Source: Sunxiuqinia sp965230765
Lineage (GTDB): Bacteria > Bacteroidota > Bacteroidia > Bacteroidales > Prolixibacteraceae
Assembly: GCA_965230765.1 (NCBI GenBank)
Contig: CBDDLR010000001.1
Location: 124,001-188,000 of the forward strand
DNA length: 64,000 bases
Reading direction: 5' to 3'
Shown here: positions 1-8,482 of the stretch, piece after piece
Position numbering within the stretch: position 1 is the stretch's first letter
How the letters are laid out: each line of letters begins with the position of its first letter
The notes under the pieces: model-generated
What the model saw: the letters and a program-made list of their open reading frames with translations, nothing else
The model's database searches: none
Told to the model about the DNA's origin: nothing
Translations under genes and position numbers: made by a program

Positions 1-1
1 C

Positions 2-142
2 ATTCAATTGGAAAAGAACTATTATCAGAACCTCAACGATTATTACACCAACATCAAAAAGTTAGGATTGGAATATGAAGAACTTGATTATGCAATGAGC
101 CTGGATTTCTTATTAATGACTGCTTGTTCGTTAAATCAATAA
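2..142 (+). CDS. C-terminal fragment of an unidentified protein
   Basis: An open frame enters from the left edge and ends at TAA 140-142, leaving 46 residues that end in LLMTACSLNQ. The fragment is rich in Tyr, Leu and Glu and looks helical. I do not recognise the family. The gene begins outside the window, so its length and function cannot be judged. It runs in the same direction as cinA, which starts 35 bases later, so the two may be co-transcribed. Confidence 0.6.
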   Translation: MQLEKNYYQNLNDYYTNIKKLGLEYEELDYAMSLDFLLMTACSLNQ

Positions 143-168
143 ACTCGCATCCCGAAACTCGCAACCCG
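141..168. repeat. Tandem 14-base repeat at the end of the upstream gene
   Basis: Two adjacent 14-base units, 141-154 and 155-168, of the form aaactcgcaNcccg differ at one position. The first begins inside the stop codon of the upstream gene. The array fills nearly the whole gap before cinA. I see no gene or hairpin in it. Confidence 0.6.
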
Positions 169-177
169 TAACACAAA

Positions 178-1434
178 ATGATTGCAGAAATAATAACTAT
201 AGGAGACGAAATTTTAATTGGGCAGGTAATTGATACCAATTCGGCCTGGCTGGCCGAACAACTGAACCTGCAGGGAATTGAAGTCACAAAAATTACCTCC
301 ATCTCAGACAAACATGATCAAATTATTGAGACACTTTCTTTGGCAGAATCACATGCTGACTTGGTTTTGATCACAGGCGGCCTGGGACCAACAAAAGATG
401 ACATTACCAAAAAAGCATTATGTGATTTTTTTGATTGTAATTTTGTACAGAATGAAGAAGTCCTTCAGCATGTTATCGGTATGCTTTCAAGAAGAAATGT
501 AGTAATCAATGAACTGAACAGAGAGCAAGCGTTGATCCCTGAAGCATGCACAGTTTTACACAACCCCAATGGCACTGCACCTGGCATGTGGTTCGAAAAG
601 AACAACACCATCTTTGTTTCCATGCCGGGAGTACCTTTTGAAATGAAGGAAATTACTTCCGAAGAAATTCTACCACGACTGAAACAAACAGGTATCACAA
701 AATCAATCTACCATCAAACGGTGTTAACTTACGGCTTGCCAGAATCTATGCTGGCCGAAAAAATAGAAGAATGGGAACATGCCCTTCCGAAGTTTATTAA
801 ACTCGCTTATTTACCCAGCCAGTTAATGGTTAGGCTGAGGCTCAGTGCATATGGCAACGATGAAGGATTTCTAAAAGTTGAAGTTGAAAAGCAGATTGAA
901 AAATTGAAGCCCATTTTAAACGATGAAATATTTGGATTTAATGGCAGCAACCTTTCTGAAGCCACAGGGAACCTTCTGATTAAATACGGCAAAACCCTTT
1001 CGATTGCTGAAAGTTGCACAGGAGGTAATATTTCTCATTTCTTTACGTCTAATCCAGGGAGCTCGGCATTTTTTAAGGGTTCGGTTGTTGCCTATTCAAA
1101 CGAAGTGAAAGAAAATCAGCTACATGTTTCGAACGAATCTTTGGCTAAATTTGGAGCAGTTAGCAAAGAAGTGGCTATAGAAATGGCGCAAGGGGTAAAA
1201 AAATTATTGGGAACTGATTATGCCATTTCAACAACTGGCATTGCCGGGCCTGATGGTGGCACCGATGAAAAACCAATTGGTACAGTTTGGATTGCCATTG
1301 CCGGACAACAGAATGTGCATGCCGAACGTTATAATTTTGCCCATAATCGCGAACGAAATATTTTACGTTCTACACAAACAGCAATAAACCTTTTAAGAAA
1401 AGTAATACTAAAAGAAAACACCCATGAAAGCTAA
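178..1434 (+). CDS. cinA: CinA-like protein / nicotinamide-nucleotide amidohydrolase
   Basis: This 418-residue protein has the usual two-part CinA architecture. The N-terminal molybdopterin-binding-like (MoCF/COG1058) domain, about residues 1-170, carries GDEILIGQVIDTN, ITGGLGPTKDD, NPNGTAPGMW and MPGVPFEM. The C-terminal PncC-type amidase domain, about 255-415, carries SIAESCTGG, NPGSSAFFKGSVVAYSN and TGIAGPDGG. In characterised homologues the C-terminal domain deamidates nicotinamide mononucleotide in pyridine nucleotide salvage, and the N-terminal domain can act as an ADP-ribose pyrophosphatase. Both domains look intact. The ATG at 178 gives the family start. The 3' end overlaps the next gene by 11 bases, which suggests translational coupling. 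Confidence 0.95.
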   Translation: MIAEIITIGDEILIGQVIDTNSAWLAEQLNLQGIEVTKITSISDKHDQIIETLSLAESHADLVLITGGLGPTKDDITKKALCDFFDCNFVQNEEVLQHVIGMLSRRNVVINELNREQALIPEACTVLHNPNGTAPGMWFEKNNTIFVSMPGVPFEMKEITSEEILPRLKQTGITKSIYHQTVLTYGLPESMLAEKIEEWEHALPKFIKLAYLPSQLMVRLRLSAYGNDEGFLKVEVEKQIEKLKPILNDEIFGFNGSNLSEATGNLLIKYGKTLSIAESCTGGNISHFFTSNPGSSAFFKGSVVAYSNEVKENQLHVSNESLAKFGAVSKEVAIEMAQGVKKLLGTDYAISTTGIAGPDGGTDEKPIGTVWIAIAGQQNVHAERYNFAHNRERNILRSTQTAINLLRKVILKENTHES

Positions 1435-3919
1435 AAAAATTGTTGTCATTCTTTTCATTATCATTGCACTGTTCCTTGCAGCTGCAATTGTTATACCTGT
1501 ACTTTTTAAAGGTGAATTAATTAGCAAAACCAAGGAAACAATTAACTCGCAGGTAAATGCCACTGTTGAGTTTGCCGATTTGAATATCAGTCTGTTTAAA
1601 AGTTTTCCGAAAGTTCAGTTAGAGCTTGAAGGACTGAGCATTACCGGGAAGGATCAATTCCAGGGCGACACCCTGCTGGCTGTTTCATCAATTGCTACAG
1701 ACGTTTCGTTGGGCGACCTGTTCAAAATTCGAAAAGAAGGGCTTCAGGTGTCCAGCCTGTCGGTTATCGAGGCACAAATTAACCTGCTTTCAACAACTGA
1801 TGGTTTTTCTAATTGGGACATTACGTTGCCAGTTGAAAAAGAAGACGATAATACGGAACCCGAATCTTCTTCAACAATGGCAGTTGCATTAAATGATATT
1901 GACATTGATGACCTTTCACTGAACTTTATTGATGAAGCCACAAAAACGGTTATTCGTTTAAAAAATGCTGATTTGGACGCTGCAGGAAAATTGGAAGGTA
2001 CCGTAACAAACTTTGATTTTACAACCGAAATTGAAGAGTTTGTACTGGAATACGATTCGGTTCAATATATTGGCAACACAGTCTTAAAAGCGGAAAGTAA
2101 TCTTAAAGCAGACTTTGACAAACTTAGTTTTGTTTTGGGTGAATCGAAAGTTTACCTAAACGACTTGCCTCTGGATGTAAGTGGTGAATTCGCCATGCCT
2201 TCTGACAGTATGTTTTTCGATTTGGCTTTCAAACAAGATGGCAGTGATGTAAATGCCTTACTGGCTATGATACCAAAAGACTATCAGAACTACCTGGAAC
2301 AAATTTCTACTTCGGGTGAAGCTGGTTTTGAAGGCAAATATAAAGGTTGGATGTACGAAGATGAACACCCTGCCATTTCAAGCCGGATATTTTTAAAGAA
2401 TGCAACACTGCAATATGAAGGACTTCCGGAGAAAATTGAGAATATAAATTTAGAAACTTCCATTAGCAAAGAGCAAGGCGAACTGGATTTACTGGAAGTA
2501 TTGGTAAGCAAAGCTGAAGCCCGAATTCGCGAGAACCCGGTGAATATGAACCTTCATTTAACGAACCTGATGAGCGACCTGACATTTAATGGAAATTTCA
2601 GTGGGAAGATAAACTTTGACAACCTTTCCAACGCCATCCCAATGGATAGCCTGGAGCTAAAAGGCATTCTGGACGGAAACATGAAACTGTCCGGGACCAT
2701 GTCGGCCATTGATGAACAAGACTTTGAACGGGTAAAGTCTTCCGGGGCATTTAAGTTCGCAAATGTAAGTGTGCTCACACCTCAAATAAGCAAGCCACTG
2801 GTTGTACATTCAGGAACAGTGAACATTACCACTCCAGCCATATTATTCGATTCGTTTAAGGCAAATATTGGACAAAGTGATTTTAAGCTGAATGGAAAGC
2901 TTAGTAACTACCTTGCATATGCCTTACAAAACCAGGAATTGAAAGGTGATTTCAGGTTAAATTCTAATTTGTTGAACCTAAATGAACTGGCCACACTTGC
3001 AGCAGATGAGCAAGCTGCTGAATCAGATACAACAGCTAGCGAAACATTGGCCTTTCATGTGCCTGAGAAGCTTGACTTGAGTTTCAGTTCGTTAATCTCA
3101 CGAGCCATCTTTGATCGTATGGACATTCGAAATATAAATGGGCTTATTCGTGTGAAAGATGAAAAACTAGCGTTAAAACAATTGGACATGGACATGCTCC
3201 GGGGAAGTTTGACAGTTGATGGTGCCTACCAAAACAATCCTGAAAATAAACCAGAATTTGACTTCAACCTGAATGTGAAGTCGTTTGATATCCCTGCTGC
3301 ATACCAATCATTAAGTATGATGCGCAGGTACATGCCCATAGCTGCTAAAAGCCAGGGTAATATTTCTTCACAGCTTAAATTTAAAGGTAGAATGGACGAA
3401 AACCTGGAAATCATTGCTTCAACACTTGATGGCAATGGATTATTTAACACTCAAAACTTGATGATCGTGGACTCTCCTACTTTCAACCAGATACGTGGTG
3501 TGATAAAAAAGGAAAAACTAAAAAATGTAAAAGTGGACGATTTCACTGCCAATTTCAATATCGATAATGGAAACCTACTTTTGAAACCGTTCAAAACAAC
3601 AATTGCCGACCAACAAACGACCATTCATGGAAGCCTTTCTGCAGAAAGCATTTTAAATATGGATATGGACTTCAAACTAAACCGTGAGGACCTACATTCA
3701 GATATAAACGATGCACTGGGCTTTTTCCCGGGATCGGATAATATTAAAGTGATTGATGCCACTGTAAAACTAAAAGGTGCCCTGAAGAATCCGGATGTTT
3801 CTTTGGATTTGAGCAAAGCCAGAAAGCAAGTTCAGGATGAGTTTAAAAAGTCTGGCAAAGAGGAAATTCAAAAGAAAGTGAAAAAGCTGGGCGATGAATT
3901 AAAAAAGTTATTTAACTAA
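1424..3919 (+). CDS. AsmA-like envelope protein
   Basis: The protein is 831 residues long. It starts with a short basic stretch and a strongly hydrophobic segment (about residues 5-27), which should anchor it in the inner membrane with a large periplasmic part. The sequence after the anchor (LFKSFPKVQLELEGLSI, then VSSLSVIEAQINLL) is typical of Bacteroidota AsmA-family proteins, and the C-terminal part has the repetitive beta-rich pattern of that family, ending in a charged Lys-rich tail. AsmA-like proteins form long grooves implicated in lipid transport or outer-membrane homeostasis; the role of this one is inferred. It overlaps cinA by 11 bases and converges with the AraC regulator, overlapping its end by 8 bases. 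Confidence 0.85.
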   Translation: MKAKKIVVILFIIIALFLAAAIVIPVLFKGELISKTKETINSQVNATVEFADLNISLFKSFPKVQLELEGLSITGKDQFQGDTLLAVSSIATDVSLGDLFKIRKEGLQVSSLSVIEAQINLLSTTDGFSNWDITLPVEKEDDNTEPESSSTMAVALNDIDIDDLSLNFIDEATKTVIRLKNADLDAAGKLEGTVTNFDFTTEIEEFVLEYDSVQYIGNTVLKAESNLKADFDKLSFVLGESKVYLNDLPLDVSGEFAMPSDSMFFDLAFKQDGSDVNALLAMIPKDYQNYLEQISTSGEAGFEGKYKGWMYEDEHPAISSRIFLKNATLQYEGLPEKIENINLETSISKEQGELDLLEVLVSKAEARIRENPVNMNLHLTNLMSDLTFNGNFSGKINFDNLSNAIPMDSLELKGILDGNMKLSGTMSAIDEQDFERVKSSGAFKFANVSVLTPQISKPLVVHSGTVNITTPAILFDSFKANIGQSDFKLNGKLSNYLAYALQNQELKGDFRLNSNLLNLNELATLAADEQAAESDTTASETLAFHVPEKLDLSFSSLISRAIFDRMDIRNINGLIRVKDEKLALKQLDMDMLRGSLTVDGAYQNNPENKPEFDFNLNVKSFDIPAAYQSLSMMRRYMPIAAKSQGNISSQLKFKGRMDENLEIIASTLDGNGLFNTQNLMIVDSPTFNQIRGVIKKEKLKNVKVDDFTANFNIDNGNLLLKPFKTTIADQQTTIHGSLSAESILNMDMDFKLNREDLHSDINDALGFFPGSDNIKVIDATVKLKGALKNPDVSLDLSKARKQVQDEFKKSGKEEIQKKVKKLGDELKKLFN

Positions 3920-4787
3920 CTGCTTTATTTTTAAATAATCGTTTGTATTCTCGAGGGGTCATTCTGGTAATTGATTTAAATTTCCGGTTAAAAAAAGATA
4001 AGTTATTAAAGCCTGATTTGTAACAAATATCTGTGATTTGCATATCGCTGCTTGCCAAAAGTTTACATGCATTTCCTATTCGAACTTCGTACAAAAAGTT
4101 GAGGTAACTTTTTCGTGTCCTCTTTTTAAAATATCTACAGAATGAAGTTTCCGTCATGTTAGCCATTTCTGAGACTTCTTTCAGACTAATTTCCCGATCA
4201 AAATTATTCAAAGTAAACTGGTAGATTTGATTTATCCTTTGTCCATCACCTTCAACAAAACTATTTTCACGAAGGTTTGACATTTTTACAAACCCTGCAT
4301 GCTCCGACAAAATTTCCAGAATCTCCAATAAGGTGATTATCTTAGATATTCCTTTTTTATTCAATATTGAATGCAATAAATCGGAAACCTGTGAACTTGC
4401 AGGATCATTCACCTTTAATCCGTAATCGGTATCTGCAAGGAAACTTCTTAACAGTTTAAATTCTGGCAGACCAATAAATTCATTGCCAAACAACTCTTTA
4501 TTAATGAAAATAGACAATGCCTTTGCTCTCAATCTTTTTTTGGAATCATAATATTCAGGTGAACACCTAAATACATGAGGCTGATTTGAACCAATAATAT
4601 ATACATCCCCTGGACCAAAATTGCCGATATAATCATTAACTAACAAAGTACCCCTTCCACTTTCAATAAGCATAATCTGAATTTCCGGATGCTGATGCAA
4701 AGAATCATAAAACCAGGGTTGATCATCAACCTGAACAACAAATGATACATTGTCGGTTTTTATTATTTTAAATGGTAATGGTTTCAT
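3912..4787 (-). CDS. AraC-family transcriptional regulator, probably of the hydroxyproline operon
   Basis: This 291-residue protein has an N-terminal cupin-like sensing region (HQHPEIQIMLIESGRGTLL, then GPGDVYIIGSNQPHVF) and a C-terminal double helix-turn-helix of the AraC type, about residues 185-287, with ISLKEVSEMANMTETSFCRYF and ITDICYKSGFNNLSFFNRKF. It is transcribed divergently from the hydroxyproline catabolic genes across a 159-base AT-rich gap, the usual layout for a pathway-specific activator. The inducer is not known from the sequence; hydroxyproline or a breakdown intermediate is my inference. Its 3' end overlaps the AsmA-like gene. Confidence 0.9.
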   Translation of the reverse strand: MKPLPFKIIKTDNVSFVVQVDDQPWFYDSLHQHPEIQIMLIESGRGTLLVNDYIGNFGPGDVYIIGSNQPHVFRCSPEYYDSKKRLRAKALSIFINKELFGNEFIGLPEFKLLRSFLADTDYGLKVNDPASSQVSDLLHSILNKKGISKIITLLEILEILSEHAGFVKMSNLRENSFVEGDGQRINQIYQFTLNNFDREISLKEVSEMANMTETSFCRYFKKRTRKSYLNFLYEVRIGNACKLLASSDMQITDICYKSGFNNLSFFNRKFKSITRMTPREYKRLFKNKAVS

Positions 4788-4896
4788 GTTTATTCAGATC
4801 TATCAACAATTCAAATTATATCCAAAGAAATACAAAAAAGACAATATCATATTACTATATGATAATTTATGGGTATATAAATATCAATATCAGCCA

Positions 4897-4904
4897 TATT
4901 TTTG
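4897..4904 (+). promoter_or_regulatory. Candidate -7 element of the hydroxyproline operon
   Basis: TATTTTTG matches the Bacteroidota -7 consensus TAnnTTTG and lies 42 bases before the first ATG of the operon. I find no good TTTG at the -33 position. That would fit a promoter that depends on the divergent AraC-type activator, but the call rests on a single 8-base match in AT-rich DNA. Confidence 0.35.
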
Positions 4905-4946
4905 TTTAGACAAAATTAATATTAAAACTCATAATCATTTTTTAGG

Positions 4947-5867
4947 ATGAAACAATTAATAACATGGGATGGGATTTATCCAGCAGTTACTACCAAATTT
5001 ACAGATGATGATCAACTTGATTTTGAAGCAATTGAAAAAAACTTCGATGCACAGATTGATGCAGGTGTTAGTGGTTTAATTTTAGGTGGAACTCTTGGTG
5101 AAGCAAGTACATTATCTTCTGCAGAGAAAATTGAATTACTAAAGTTTACAATTGAAAAGTATGGAAAAATAGTGCCAATTCTGGTAAATGTAGCAGAACA
5201 AAGCACAAAATTGGCAATTCAGGCTGCTCAACAAGCAGAAGAAGCTGGGGCAAGTGGTTTAATGTTGCTCCCCCCAATGCGTTATACTGCTGACGATAGG
5301 GAAACAGTAACCTTCCTGAATGCTGTTGCAAACAGTACATCGCTTCCAATAATTATATACAACAATCCGGTTGATTATAAAATACAAGTTACGGTCGACA
5401 TGTTTACCAAATTACTTGAGTGCCCAAATATTCAGGCAGTAAAAGAATCAACACGAGATATTTCGAATGTTACCCGCCTGCGAAACGCATTTGGCGACCG
5501 GCTTAAAATACTTACGGGTGTAGACACACTCGGTCTGGAAAGTTTGTTAATGGGAGCTGATGGCTGGGTCGCTGGTTTAGTTTGTGCATTTCCTCGTGAA
5601 ACTGTTGCCATTTATAAATTAGTTAAAGCCGGAAGAACAGCAGAAGCGCTTCAAATCTATCGATGGTTTTTACCTCTCCTTGAATTGGATGTTTCAACTA
5701 AGCTTGTTCAGAACATTAAACTTGCTGAGGTTGCTACTGAAATTGGAACAGAACATGTTAGAGCTCCACGGCTTCAACTCATTGGTGAAGAAAGAGATCG
5801 TGTGGAAACAATAATTAGTACTGCTTTGATATCAAGGCCGGAATTACCTGATTACTTAAATCTATAA
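4947..5867 (+). CDS. DHDPS/NAL-family lyase, probable 1-pyrroline-4-hydroxy-2-carboxylate deaminase
   Basis: This 306-residue protein belongs to the dihydrodipicolinate synthase/N-acetylneuraminate lyase superfamily of TIM-barrel Schiff-base enzymes. GGTLGEASTLS near residue 48 matches the substrate carboxylate loop, Tyr138 lies in IIIYNNPVDY, and the Schiff-base lysine is Lys166 in AVKESTRD. The superfamily covers several substrates, so sequence alone does not fix the reaction. The neighbours (epimerase, FAD amino-acid oxidoreductase, semialdehyde dehydrogenase) point to deamination of 1-pyrroline-4-hydroxy-2-carboxylate to 2-oxoglutarate semialdehyde in trans-4-hydroxyproline breakdown. It is first in the operon, 2 bases before the dehydrogenase. 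A DapA role is unlikely in this setting. Confidence 0.85.
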   Translation: MKQLITWDGIYPAVTTKFTDDDQLDFEAIEKNFDAQIDAGVSGLILGGTLGEASTLSSAEKIELLKFTIEKYGKIVPILVNVAEQSTKLAIQAAQQAEEAGASGLMLLPPMRYTADDRETVTFLNAVANSTSLPIIIYNNPVDYKIQVTVDMFTKLLECPNIQAVKESTRDISNVTRLRNAFGDRLKILTGVDTLGLESLLMGADGWVAGLVCAFPRETVAIYKLVKAGRTAEALQIYRWFLPLLELDVSTKLVQNIKLAEVATEIGTEHVRAPRLQLIGEERDRVETIISTALISRPELPDYLNL

Positions 5868-5869
5868 AT

Positions 5870-7459
5870 ATGATCCACGGAAAAAATCAAATTGGATATG
5901 AGCTTTCAGATAGCGGCAAGGATCAGATTAAATCCATTTCCGCAATAGATAATCAAGCATTACCTGGCGAATTCTTTGTAGTTAGCGATGAAGATTTTGA
6001 GGAAGCAGTGCTGCTGGCATCAATAGCATTTGAAGAGTATAAAAACATTTCAGCCTCTGACAGGGCATTATTCCTGGAAACTATTGCTTCTGAAATGGAT
6101 AATAATTCGTCAAGTATTATTGAAAGAGCTGAAGTTGAAACTGGACTACCTAAAGCACGTCTCACAGGTGAAATGGGAAGGACTACCGGGCAACTTAAAC
6201 TTTTTGCAAAGTTAATAAGAGAGGGTTCATGGGTAGAAGCCGTGATTGACACAGCGCTACCAGACAGACAACCTTTACCAAGACCAGACATTCGGAAGTA
6301 TAATACAGCTATTGGCCCAGTGGCTGTTTTTACAGCAAGTAATTTCCCCCTTGCTTTTTCAACAGCAGGTGGTGATACAGCAAGTGCACTTGCTGCTGGA
6401 TGCCCGGTTATTATAAAAGCCCACGAGTCACACCTAGGCACAAATCAATTGGTAGCTGATGCCATAATCGCTGCTGCTAAAAAGTGCAATATGCCTGAAG
6501 GTGTATTTTCATCATTTAACGCCAGTGGTTATTCCATTGGTAAGAAGTTGGTCAGTCACCCTTTAATTAAATCAGTAGCTTTTACCGGCTCATACAACGG
6601 TGGAAAAGCGTTAGTTGATCTTGCATCGACTCGAAAAGAACCGATTCCTGTTTTTGCTGAAATGGGAAGTGTCAACCCCGTAATTCTTTGTAAGAAAAAA
6701 TTGGAATCTGAAGCCGAAAAGCTTGCTGAAACCTTAAGTGGATCAATTATTTTAGGATGTGGCCAATTCTGTACAAATCCTGGTTTAATGCTTGCCATTG
6801 ATGGCCCAGAGTTAGATGTATTTCAATCTAAGATCAGAGAATGTATGATGAAGGCACAAAACCAGTTAATGCTAAATCAAGGTATTATGAACAACTACAA
6901 TGCCAAAAGCAAAACGTTGATATCCTCAAATAATGTAAAAATCATTGGTAAATCTTCAATTAGCGAACCTTCACAAAACACAGGACAAGCACTAATTGCG
7001 ACTGTAAATGGTAAAGATTTCCTTGGAAATCCTGACTTGCAAGAAGAGGTGTTCGGTCCATTTTCTTTGTTGGTAAAATGTGCGGACATGGAAGAACTAA
7101 AAGCCGTTTGCAATTCATTAAAAGGTCAGTTAACAGGATCGTTCATGGCAACAAATCAAGATCTCCATGATTATTCGGAACTAATTTCAATTCTTCAAAA
7201 CAAAGTAGGCCGATTAATTTTCAACTCAGCTCCTACAGGTGTTGAAGTTGGTTTTGCAATGCAACACGGTGGCCCCTTCCCAGCCTCATCCGATAGCCGA
7301 TTTACTTCGGTAGGCGCTGATGCAATTAAACGTTTTGTCCGCCCAATTGCATTCCAGGGGATGCCTAACTCATTGCTCCCTGACGAATTAAAAAATGAAA
7401 ATCCTCTGGGAATCATTCGAAAAGTAAATGGAGAATTATCAAAAGATCAAATTAGTTAA
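5870..7459 (+). CDS. 2-oxoglutarate semialdehyde dehydrogenase (NADP+ type)
   Basis: This 529-residue aldehyde dehydrogenase has the general-base glutamate at Glu264 (FAEMGSVNP) and the catalytic cysteine at Cys301 (GCGQFCTNPG). VFTASNFPLAFSTAGGD is the signature of the group that includes the hydroxyproline- and sugar acid-linked 2-oxoglutarate semialdehyde dehydrogenases. It would oxidise the product of the preceding deaminase to 2-oxoglutarate, which enters the TCA cycle. Length and motifs are normal for this type. The start at 5870 lies 2 bases after the stop of the lyase gene, so the pair is probably translationally coupled. A related aldehyde substrate cannot be excluded from sequence alone. 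Confidence 0.9.
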   Translation: MIHGKNQIGYELSDSGKDQIKSISAIDNQALPGEFFVVSDEDFEEAVLLASIAFEEYKNISASDRALFLETIASEMDNNSSSIIERAEVETGLPKARLTGEMGRTTGQLKLFAKLIREGSWVEAVIDTALPDRQPLPRPDIRKYNTAIGPVAVFTASNFPLAFSTAGGDTASALAAGCPVIIKAHESHLGTNQLVADAIIAAAKKCNMPEGVFSSFNASGYSIGKKLVSHPLIKSVAFTGSYNGGKALVDLASTRKEPIPVFAEMGSVNPVILCKKKLESEAEKLAETLSGSIILGCGQFCTNPGLMLAIDGPELDVFQSKIRECMMKAQNQLMLNQGIMNNYNAKSKTLISSNNVKIIGKSSISEPSQNTGQALIATVNGKDFLGNPDLQEEVFGPFSLLVKCADMEELKAVCNSLKGQLTGSFMATNQDLHDYSELISILQNKVGRLIFNSAPTGVEVGFAMQHGGPFPASSDSRFTSVGADAIKRFVRPIAFQGMPNSLLPDELKNENPLGIIRKVNGELSKDQIS

Positions 7460-7470
7460 TCAAAGAAGAC

Positions 7471-8472
7471 ATGACAAGGAAAAGATTTTTCTGCATCGAC
7501 GCGCATACATGCGGTAATCCTGTCAGGGTTATTGCAGGTGGGGGGCCACATTTAAACGGATCAAGTATGTTTGAAAGAAGGGAGCATTTCCTTGAATCGT
7601 ATGATTGGATTAGAAAAGGACTTATGTTTGAACCCCGGGGGCATGATATGATGTCGGGAAGTATAATTTATCCTCCATGTTATCCTGAAAATGACTTTGC
7701 TATCCTGTTCATTGAAACCAGCGGATGTCTTCCCATGTGTGGTCATGGTACTATTGGAACAGTTACAGTTGCTATTGAAGAAGGACTTATATCTCCAAAA
7801 ATTCCAGGTAAGATAAAAATGGAAGCACCTGCAGGATTGATAGAAATTGAATACAAGATGGAAGGGAAAAAAGTCACATCAGTAAAGCTGGTGAATGTAA
7901 CTTCGTATCTTGCTGGCAGCGATCTTGATATTGACTTTGAACCACTCGGCAAATTAAAGTTTGATGTCGCTTATGGTGGAAACTATTATGCCATCATTGA
8001 TGAACAGGAAAATTTCAAGGGCATTCATAATTATAATTCTTTTCAAATAATTCAATGGAGTAGTGAGTTACGAAAATTAATGAATGAAAAATATTCATTT
8101 CACCATCCGGAGAATAGAAAGATACAAGGAATTAGCCACATACTTTGGACAGGTGAGCCACTTGACAGTCTATCAGATGGAAGATCTGCTGTATTTTATG
8201 GCGATAAAGCAATTGATCGTTCTCCGTGCGGAACCGGAACATCAGCAAGAATGGCTCAGTTGCATGCCCACGGAAAACTAAAAAACGGAGATCAATTCAT
8301 ACATGAAAGTATTATTGGCAGCAAATTCACCGGAATTATCGAAAAAGAAACTAAGGTTGGAAATTTTGAAGGCATTATCCCCAGCATTGAAGGTTGGGCA
8401 AAAATTACTGGGTACAATACCATCATTATTGATGATGAGGATGATCCATATGCTTTTGGGTTTCAGGTTTAA
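7471..8472 (+). CDS. 4-hydroxyproline 2-epimerase (proline racemase family)
   Basis: This 333-residue protein is a member of the proline racemase family. Both catalytic cysteines are present: Cys90 in GCLPMCGHGTIGT and Cys253 in DRSPCGTGTSARMA. The Cys/Cys pair separates it from trans-3-hydroxyproline dehydratases, which carry Thr at the second position. N-terminal IDAHTCGNPVRVIAGGGP is typical of the family. The likely reaction is conversion of trans-4-hydroxy-L-proline to cis-4-hydroxy-D-proline, the first catabolic step. Proline racemase activity is the alternative, but the neighbouring genes favour hydroxyproline. It lies 11 bases after the dehydrogenase and 10 bases before the oxidoreductase. 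Confidence 0.92.
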   Translation: MTRKRFFCIDAHTCGNPVRVIAGGGPHLNGSSMFERREHFLESYDWIRKGLMFEPRGHDMMSGSIIYPPCYPENDFAILFIETSGCLPMCGHGTIGTVTVAIEEGLISPKIPGKIKMEAPAGLIEIEYKMEGKKVTSVKLVNVTSYLAGSDLDIDFEPLGKLKFDVAYGGNYYAIIDEQENFKGIHNYNSFQIIQWSSELRKLMNEKYSFHHPENRKIQGISHILWTGEPLDSLSDGRSAVFYGDKAIDRSPCGTGTSARMAQLHAHGKLKNGDQFIHESIIGSKFTGIIEKETKVGNFEGIIPSIEGWAKITGYNTIIIDDEDDPYAFGFQV

Positions 8473-8482
8473 GTTGTAGAAA

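Noticed and set aside
5953..6441. A 162-residue open frame on the minus strand
   Set aside because: It is antisense to the aldehyde dehydrogenase, whose motifs and catalytic residues are intact. Its Ser/Ala-rich translation resembles no family.
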